Shown: in pieces, positions 4,221 to 8,909 of the stretch
How positions within the stretch are numbered: the first letter of the stretch is position 1
Layout of the letters: each line of letters begins with the position of its first letter
Program-made: the position numbers and the translations under genes
The notes under the pieces: generated by a model
Seen by the model: only the letters and a program-made list of their open reading frames with translations
Databases searched by the model: none
What the model was told of the DNA's origin: nothing
DNA from: CAYZXA01 sp964482335
GTDB taxonomy: Bacteria > Patescibacteriota > Minisyncoccia > Minisyncoccales > MHMH01
DNA: 8,909 nucleotides
Reading direction: 5' to 3'
NCBI GenBank assembly: GCA_964482335.1
Contig: CAYZXA010000014.1
Span: forward strand, 1-8,909

Positions 4221-6147
4221 GGATGATTTTAACGTCTAGTTTCTTGGCTTTGTCCAGTTTGGAGCTGGGATTTTCTCCAACTACCAGATAATCGGTCTTT
4301 TGAGAAACAGAAGCTGAGGGATGACCACCTAATAATCTAATCTTTTTATGGGCTTCATTCCTGGTTATTGATTCTAAAGCACCGGTCAAAACAAAGGTTT
4401 TACCTTGCAACTTCTTACTAAACGTCTTGGGAGGTAAAATATGAATTCCAGCTTTAAATAGATCCTCAATCAGCTTAAGGTTTCTTTTGTTTTTGAACCA
4501 ATCATAGATGCTTTCAGCTACTTTATCACCTATATCGGATAAATGTTCCAAAGTTTCCTTAGAAGCTCTCTTTAGTTTATTAATACTGCGGAAGTACTGA
4601 GCCAAGCTAATAGCTGTTTCTTCCCCCGCATGACGAATTCCTAAAGCATAAATGAAACGAGCCAAAGGAATTTTGACACTGTGTTGGATGGCTGTAATTA
4701 GATTAAAAGCAGACTTCTCAGCAAATCTCTCTAAAGGAATTAAATCACCTTGTTTTAGTTCAAAAAGGTCAGTAGCAGTAGAGATTAAATTCTCATCTAA
4801 AAGCTGGTCAATAATCTTAGGCCCCAAACCATCTATATCAAAGGCTTTTTTGGAAGCAAAGTGATAAAGAGATTTTTTTCTTCTTGCTCGACAATTTAAG
4901 TTAGGACAACGCCAAAGCGCCTCTCCCTTAGGCCTAATTAAAGTACGAGAGCAAATAGGGCATGTTTTGGGAAATCTAAACTCCTTTTCTTTGCCACTCC
5001 TTAGATCTTTAAGCACTTTGGCTACAGCCGGGATAACATCGCCAGCCCTTTCCACAATAACTGTATCCCCTATTTTAACTCCTAGTCTTTTAATCTCATC
5101 TTCGTTATGCAAGGTTGCTCTGGAAATAGTCACTCCAGCAATTTTAACTGGTTCTAAAATAGCCACTGGAGTTATAGCACCTGTTCTGCCTATTTGTACC
5201 TTAATATCCCTAACCCTAGTGGTTGCTTGCTTGGGTGAGAACTTAAAAGCACGAATACCCCGTGGGCTCTTACCAGCTACGCCCAGCTTCTCAAATAAGG
5301 CGTTATCATTAACAACTATCACCAAACCATCAATTTGAAAAGGCAAAATCTCTCTTTTTTTAGCAAGCTGTCTCCAAAAATCAACTATATCGGATAGCTT
5401 CTTACATTCTTTGCCTTGTTCAGCTTTAAAACCTAAGTCCCTAAGAAGCTGATGCTCTTGAGAGTGCTTCTTTTGCTCTAAATCTGTTACTAAATTATAA
5501 GCTAAAAATTTAAGAGGACGAGAGCTAGCCAATTTTGGATCTAACTGACGGATAGAACCAGCAGCCAAATTCCTGGGATTGGCATAGGTTTTGCTGAATC
5601 TCTCAAAATCCTTTTTCTCCATATAAACCTCTCCTCTTACCTCAACTGTCTTATGAGTGTTTTGGCGCAGCTTCAAAGGTATGCTCTCAATGGTTTTTAA
5701 GTTCTGAGTAACATCCTCACCTACTTTACCACTGCCTCTGGTAGCCCCTGTTTCTAAAATGCCGTTTCGATAAATCAAGGTTACAGCAAAACCATCAATC
5801 TTGGGTTCGCAGAAATAGCTGAGAGTTTCAGTTGGTATCAACCTCTTTAAGTAATTTTCCCAATCCTGCAATTCTTTCTCAGAAAAGATGTCTTCAATGC
5901 TGAGCATGAAAGTCTTGTGCTCTACCTTCTTAAATCCCTTTGAGGGCTTACCAGCTACTCTCTGGGTAGGAGAATCAGCAGTAATAAGCTCTGGATATTC
6001 TTTCTCTAGCTTAAAAAGCTCATGTTTTAAAGAATCTAAAGCCTCGTCCGATATCTCCTGACGATTTAAAACATGATATAGATAGCGGTGGTGTGAGATA
6101 ACCTTTTTTAGCTTTTCTATTCTTTTTTCAGCTTCTCTTTTATCCAT
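4189..6147 (-). CDS. ligA: NAD-dependent DNA ligase LigA
   Basis: 652 residues from the chosen start. It seals nicks in replication and repair with NAD+ as cofactor. Domains in order: Ia (about 1-60), adenylation with CEPKIDG (catalytic Lys116), OB fold (about 310-385, IGRTGAITPVA), a Cys4 zinc finger (C396, C399, C414, C419), helix-hairpin-helix repeats (about 430-565), and a C-terminal BRCT domain (about 580-652). The frame opens earlier, at an ATG at 6183, but I chose 6147 because GAAGGTAG lies just before it and the extra 12 residues are outside the family pattern and overlap the upstream terminator. One oddity: in domain Ia the usual ...D-x-x-Y-D... (E. coli D32, Y35, D36) reads D-E-A-L-D, so the NAD-binding Tyr is Leu; Y22, H23, D32 and D36 equivalents are kept. 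It ends with TAG. Confidence 0.95.
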   Translation of the reverse strand: MDKREAEKRIEKLKKVISHHRYLYHVLNRQEISDEALDSLKHELFKLEKEYPELITADSPTQRVAGKPSKGFKKVEHKTFMLSIEDIFSEKELQDWENYLKRLIPTETLSYFCEPKIDGFAVTLIYRNGILETGATRGSGKVGEDVTQNLKTIESIPLKLRQNTHKTVEVRGEVYMEKKDFERFSKTYANPRNLAAGSIRQLDPKLASSRPLKFLAYNLVTDLEQKKHSQEHQLLRDLGFKAEQGKECKKLSDIVDFWRQLAKKREILPFQIDGLVIVVNDNALFEKLGVAGKSPRGIRAFKFSPKQATTRVRDIKVQIGRTGAITPVAILEPVKIAGVTISRATLHNEDEIKRLGVKIGDTVIVERAGDVIPAVAKVLKDLRSGKEKEFRFPKTCPICSRTLIRPKGEALWRCPNLNCRARRKKSLYHFASKKAFDIDGLGPKIIDQLLDENLISTATDLFELKQGDLIPLERFAEKSAFNLITAIQHSVKIPLARFIYALGIRHAGEETAISLAQYFRSINKLKRASKETLEHLSDIGDKVAESIYDWFKNKRNLKLIEDLFKAGIHILPPKTFSKKLQGKTFVLTGALESITRNEAHKKIRLLGGHPSASVSQKTDYLVVGENPSSKLDKAKKLDVKIIHEKEFLNMVK

Positions 6148-6159
6148 AAAACTACCTTC

Positions 6160-6165
6160 ATTATA
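6160..6165 (-). promoter_or_regulatory. Possible -10 box for ligA
   Basis: A perfect TATAAT on the minus strand ends 12 bases before the chosen ATG at 6147. No good -35 is seen 16-18 bases upstream, where the terminator's T-run lies. If used, the transcript would have a leader of only about 6 bases, too short to include the GAAGGTAG ribosome site fully, so this is uncertain. Confidence 0.25.
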
Positions 6166-6181
6166 GCTCTTTTTCCTTAAC

Positions 6182-6207
6182 AAAAAAACTCCTAAAAAGG
6201 AGCTTTT
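6182..6207 (-). terminator. Intrinsic terminator of the pilus operon
   Basis: On the minus strand AAAAGCTCCT (6198-6207), loop TTTT, AGGAGTTTTT (6184-6193) form a 10-bp stem followed by a run of T to 6182. One pair is G-U on the minus strand but a mismatch on plus, which supports minus-strand use. It lies 21 bases after the last pilus gene and before ligA. Confidence 0.85.
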
Positions 6208-6227
6208 AACTAAACCATTAGCTGAAA

Positions 6228-6584
6228 CTAGTAGACTATTTCAATAGCTCTTCTGATCTCTAGATAAACACCAATTGATTTGATACAGTAATTGTTCTCT
6301 GAAGCGCAGTCCCCCACTCCGCCAGCAGTAACAAAGACCTGGTACGTGGCACCGTTGGGTAAATTGGTTTGAGGAATATCCGAAGGATTAGTTCTGTTTA
6401 TTAAAACCTCTTCTACTCCAGCATCAGCTGCATAAAAAGCAATGACAGAGTTGCCCAGCGCCTTGATCATTTTGCTTTGGCCAATAAAAATAGTACTCAG
6501 CCCCAAAGCAATAGATAATAAGATAGTCATAATCATCAAGCTGAGATAAAGAGAAGTACCTTGTTGTAATTTAATTTTGAACAT
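6228..6584 (-). CDS. PilX-like minor pilin protein
   Basis: 118 residues with an N-terminal hydrophobic helix (about 11-34) followed by GNSVIAFYAADAGVEEVL (44-61), the AADAG...E pattern of PilX-type minor pilins. It has a short basic leader (MFKIKLQQG) and a small C-terminal domain with two cysteines (C93, C100) that could form a disulfide. The putative processing site is Q-G/T-S-L-Y: glycine at -1 is kept but the usual Glu at +5 is absent, so processing by PilD is plausible but not certain. It is the last gene of the operon, 38 bases after the PilW-like gene and directly before the terminator. Minor pilins of this set are thought to initiate or cap pilus assembly. No ribosome site is evident. 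Confidence 0.75.
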   Translation of the reverse strand: MFKIKLQQGTSLYLSLMIMTILLSIALGLSTIFIGQSKMIKALGNSVIAFYAADAGVEEVLINRTNPSDIPQTNLPNGATYQVFVTAGGVGDCASENNYCIKSIGVYLEIRRAIEIVY

Positions 6585-6622
6585 AGTAAGAAATCAAGGT
6601 TCTTGAGCGAAGCGAAAAATTC

Positions 6623-7132
6623 TTATTGTCTAACATCTAAGTTTCTTTGAGAAATAGTAGTTTGTATCTTAATGTTTGATTGCTCTCTACCTTCAATATC
6701 TAAAAAGATAGTTATTTTTGGCTGAAGAGTATCTGTTTGGTCTTGGCCGACCAGATTAACATTAAAGCTCTTTATATTTAAATTAGCAGAAGTTAAATAA
6801 TTACCTTCTTCGTTCCTCAGCCTAGTGCCGACTAAACAGAAACGCTGGCATTCGTCTTTATAGTTTATAAACTTGATGCACTGGTTTTCAAATTGATAGT
6901 TCAATTTAGCTGTGCCAGTACAAGTGCCTGTTATATCCTTTTTGGCCATTCTCAAGGCTCTAGACATATATTCCATAATATAGGAGGTTTGGTCTAAGAC
7001 TTCCCGGGTGGCTAAGCTCTGTCGCTGTGCTCTTAAAGAAGAAACAAAAAGACCACTTGAGGCTCCAATAACCAAGCTAAAAACAGCTACGGCAACCACC
7101 ATCTCGATTAAAGTAAAACCTTTATTGTTCAT
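6623..7132 (-). CDS. PilW/GspJ-like minor pseudopilin
   Basis: 169 residues with a textbook class III signal: MNNKG/FTLIE, cleavage after G5, Glu at +5, then a hydrophobic helix (about 7-31). The globular part carries four cysteines (C71, C85, C95, C99), enough for two disulfides. The TREVLDQTSYIMEYMSRALRMA region (42-63, an extended amphipathic helix) and the position after a PilV-like gene favour PilW/GspJ. It starts 4 bases after the stop of the PilV-like gene, with no Shine-Dalgarno, so it is probably translated by coupling. Exact subfamily is uncertain, as minor pilins diverge quickly beyond the first 30 residues. Confidence 0.8.
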   Translation of the reverse strand: MNNKGFTLIEMVVAVAVFSLVIGASSGLFVSSLRAQRQSLATREVLDQTSYIMEYMSRALRMAKKDITGTCTGTAKLNYQFENQCIKFINYKDECQRFCLVGTRLRNEEGNYLTSANLNIKSFNVNLVGQDQTDTLQPKITIFLDIEGREQSNIKIQTTISQRNLDVRQ

Positions 7133-7136
7133 AACT

Positions 7137-7532
7137 TTATTTCCAATTATAAAGCTTGGTCTGAACAGTTACTTGATGAGTTCTCATTCTTTCCTGCCAG
7201 GAAATTTCAACTTGGACGTCTAAAACATCTACACCTGGTGTTATGGTAATTCTTCTTTGGAAGTTTGTCGCTTGACTATCCATCTCAACATCTTGCCAAT
7301 CTCCAGAAGACAAGCCTTGGTCCCAAAGGTTGCCCGAAAGCCAATTAGTATCTCTAGTATTTCTGACAATCTCAATGCCTTCCTGAGCTAAATTAGCTGC
7401 TACCAGCCTAGAAGAAGAGATAACTGTAAAAGCAATGGTTCTTTGAATCAAAGAAAAAGCTCCTACCGTTCCCATAGTAACTATGAAAATAGCAACAACA
7501 ATCTCAATTAAAGTAAAGGATTTATTAATCAT
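7137..7532 (-). CDS. PilV/GspI-like minor pseudopilin
   Basis: 131 residues. MINKS/FTLIE begins a hydrophobic helix (6-30) followed by ANLAQEGIEIVRNTRDTNWL (46-65), the A-x-x-A-Q-E-G-I-E-x-V-R-N pattern typical of PilV/GspI. Position -1 is Ser (codon TCC) rather than the near-invariant Gly, while Glu at +5 is kept; prepilin peptidases tolerate Ala and sometimes Ser, so cleavage may be slow. It starts 5 bases after the stop of the FimT/GspH-like gene and is 4 bases before the PilW-like gene, so this is one operon. No cysteines. Confidence 0.8.
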   Translation of the reverse strand: MINKSFTLIEIVVAIFIVTMGTVGAFSLIQRTIAFTVISSSRLVAANLAQEGIEIVRNTRDTNWLSGNLWDQGLSSGDWQDVEMDSQATNFQRRITITPGVDVLDVQVEISWQERMRTHQVTVQTKLYNWK

Positions 7533-7537
7533 GCTTA

Positions 7538-8257
7538 TTATTGAATAGCAATAAGGCCAGCTCTATTTATATGGATTATCCGACCAGTTCCTCCAGATGC
7601 TTCCTTAAAAAATTCTTTGCTCCGCTTGCCCTCGCTAGGATGCTGAAAGCGATCATAAACCACTATAGGGTCCAAGAGGTCAGCAGGAAAGGAATCGGGG
7701 CATTCTTCGGTCTGGGGGTTTTGGTCACAATCAGCTTTAAGCTCAGGGTCAACCCAGTCAGAAACAGTCTGTAAATAATTATAAACATACTGAGGGACTT
7801 CGATTATTGATCCCTCAATTGCTACTTCAATTAGGGCTGAATTAGCATCTGGAGAAAATGTTGTAGTTGGATCAGGAGGAGAAAAAACAATGTGCAAACA
7901 AGACTGATGAATAGGATAAAACTCTCTAATTTCTATGTTTGTTTCTAAGGTTATTTCTTCCACCTGTTCATTTAATCCTGAATACTCTTGATTACTATCT
8001 ATGTCAGCGAATAAAATGTATTTGGTCGGTTGATTTTCGTTTAAATATATACCATAGGCGGACACCTCTCCTTCAAATTCTTTAGCAGAAATTGCCATTT
8101 CTTGAGCCCTTCTTAAGTCCTGAGATAATTTATGGGTTGCTCTCTGAAGAGCTAATGATTTATCTCCTGCTCTATAATTTGGCAAAGTTAAAGCAGTTAT
8201 AAGAACAATAATGCTAATAACGACTATTAGCTCAACTAAAGTAAAACCTTTAGACAT
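7538..8257 (-). CDS. FimT/GspH-like pseudopilin with an internal insertion
   Basis: 239 residues, longer than most FimT/GspH proteins. MSKG/FTLVE with Glu at +5 and a hydrophobic helix (5-26) are followed by LSQDLRRAQEMAIS (44-57), the GspH/FimT hallmark. The final strand GRIIHINRAGLIAIQ (225-239) is the usual C-terminus. Between the strand near 141-153 and that end lies about 65-70 residues of hydrophilic, acidic sequence with two cysteines (C177, C186), not expected in a typical family member. The ATG overlaps the stop of pilD by 8 bases, so translation is probably coupled. Being first of the pilins after the peptidase it may be the initiating minor pilin. Confidence 0.8.
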   Translation of the reverse strand: MSKGFTLVELIVVISIIVLITALTLPNYRAGDKSLALQRATHKLSQDLRRAQEMAISAKEFEGEVSAYGIYLNENQPTKYILFADIDSNQEYSGLNEQVEEITLETNIEIREFYPIHQSCLHIVFSPPDPTTTFSPDANSALIEVAIEGSIIEVPQYVYNYLQTVSDWVDPELKADCDQNPQTEECPDSFPADLLDPIVVYDRFQHPSEGKRSKEFFKEASGGTGRIIHINRAGLIAIQ

Positions 8258-8909
8258 AAAAGCTTAAATACCAATTAATAAGCTGTTCTCCCCAAAATAG
8301 GGCAATAAATGTGCCCCCGACCAAAAAGGGTCCGAAAGGCACCTCTGACTTCAATGTCTTTTTACCAAAAACAATCAAGCCTATTCCTATTATAGCACCC
8401 ATCATAAAAGCTAAAAATAAGCTGACTAAAATATTAGGGAAACCAAGCAACAATCCCATTAAAAAGCCTATCTTAATATCCCCTACTCCCATCCAGCGGC
8501 CTCCAGAAACCAAAACAATTGCTAAAAAAAATCCAGCTGCCGCCAGAGCGCTTAAAAGATTCGTAATCTGGAAATTGAAAAGTGCTGTGATAATAATGGC
8601 TGGATAAATGATTTTATCAGGGATAAGAAAGTGCTTTAAATCATAAACGAAAATAACAATGAGAAAGGAAGCAATAATAAAATTAAAGATTGGCAGTTGA
8701 AAATTGAAAATTAGGAAAAATATCAAGCCAGTAAATATTTCAACTGAAGGATACTGCCAAGAAATCTTTTTGTGGCAATAGCGGCATTTGCCTTTCAGAA
8801 AAAGAAAACTTAAAACAGGAATTAAATCAGGCCAGCTCAGCTTGTGACGGCAGAAAGGACAAAAAGACCTGCCCTGCAAAAAAGACTTATTCTCCTCCAG
8901 CCGGTAAAT
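8250..8909 (-). CDS. pilD: Prepilin peptidase PilD (N-terminus cut by window edge)
   Basis: The frame is open to the right edge (219 codons before the stop) and starts with IYRLEEN, the tail of the family's GSFLNVxIYRLP segment, so the true start lies beyond the window. An internal TTG at 8879 could be mistaken for the start. Features, counted from the first visible residue: zinc-binding CPFC (17-20) and CRYC (42-45), then several membrane segments; the two catalytic aspartates are visible as FVYDLKHFLIPD (87-98) and GVGDIK (136-141, the GxGD motif). It cleaves prepilins after Gly and N-methylates the new N-terminus at the inner face of the membrane. Its substrates are encoded directly downstream. 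All catalytic features are intact. Confidence 0.92.
   Translation of the reverse strand: MYRLEENKSFLQGRSFCPFCRHKLSWPDLIPVLSFLFLKGKCRYCHKKISWQYPSVEIFTGLIFFLIFNFQLPIFNFIIASFLIVIFVYDLKHFLIPDKIIYPAIIITALFNFQITNLLSALAAAGFFLAIVLVSGGRWMGVGDIKIGFLMGLLLGFPNILVSLFLAFMMGAIIGIGLIVFGKKTLKSEVPFGPFLVGGTFIALFWGEQLINWYLSFYV

Noticed and set aside
6148..6183. Longer LigA starting at ATG 6183
   Set aside because: The extra 12 residues do not fit the family, the ATG abuts the upstream terminator, and the ATG at 6147 has a ribosome site.
7541..7774. Plus-strand open frame opposite the FimT/GspH gene
   Set aside because: It is a shadow of a well-supported pseudopilin gene with no ribosome site or domain.
8689..8712. 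TTGAAAATTGAAAATT tandem-like repeat as a separate element
   Set aside because: It lies inside a hydrophobic segment of PilD in frame (FNFQLPIFNF) and is short enough to be low-complexity coding sequence.
8250..8879. Complete PilD starting at TTG 8879
   Set aside because: The frame continues to the right edge and the upstream residues (IYRLEEN) match the family, so the gene is partial and the TTG is internal.

Overview
The window is AT-rich and reads in the standard genetic code. I infer a Candidate Phyla Radiation (Patescibacteria, Parcubacteria-like) genome from several signs. Proteins are compact and closely packed, some starts overlap the previous gene, and few starts have a Shine-Dalgarno sequence. 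There is a small type IV pilus cluster (prepilin peptidase followed by four pilin-like proteins). There are also two single-pass membrane proteins with an N-terminal excisionase/MerR-like DNA-binding fold, and a dispersed-looking palindromic element with the core CTAACGGGG. This assignment is judgement from the sequence; no search was run.

Layout. 1-1475 (minus): a large partial gene, open at the left edge, encoding helix-turn-helix + acidic/Pro-rich linker + one membrane segment + repetitive tail-fibre-like ectodomain. 1476-1988: a gene-free but signal-dense region. It holds a plus-strand promoter whose predicted start is the first base of a 65-nt, 26-bp hairpin ending in a U-tract (candidate small RNA), the minus-strand promoter of the first gene, a 153-bp element bounded by perfect 16-bp inverted repeats, a second plus-strand promoter, and phased AAACAT repeats that run into a 100-N assembly gap (1989-2088). 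2089-2286 (plus): a small MerR/excisionase-type protein, ended by a bidirectional terminator. 2361-2996 (minus): a shorter paralogue of the first gene with its own promoter. 3126-4220 and 4189-6147 (minus): rodA and ligA, overlapping by 32 bases. 6228-8909 (minus): a pilus assembly operon in the order pilD (partial) - FimT/GspH-like - PilV-like - PilW-like - PilX-like, closed by an intrinsic terminator just upstream of ligA.

How the parts fit. PilD would cleave and methylate the class III signal peptides of the pilin-like proteins made from the same operon, which probably prime or cap a type IV pilus. LigA seals DNA nicks and RodA polymerises septal or side-wall peptidoglycan; both are housekeeping. 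The two membrane-anchored HTH proteins share a nearly identical DNA-binding domain. Their promoters also share an 11-base box (TTCCACAGTTT) 4-5 bases upstream of the -35 and a cluster of CCGATAW words. I infer a common, possibly auto-regulatory, circuit linking a surface ectodomain to transcription. The hairpin RNA is antisense to the leader of the larger gene. That arrangement (paired HTH-membrane proteins, shared operator-like sites and an antisense hairpin RNA) is the most interesting candidate for an undescribed system here.
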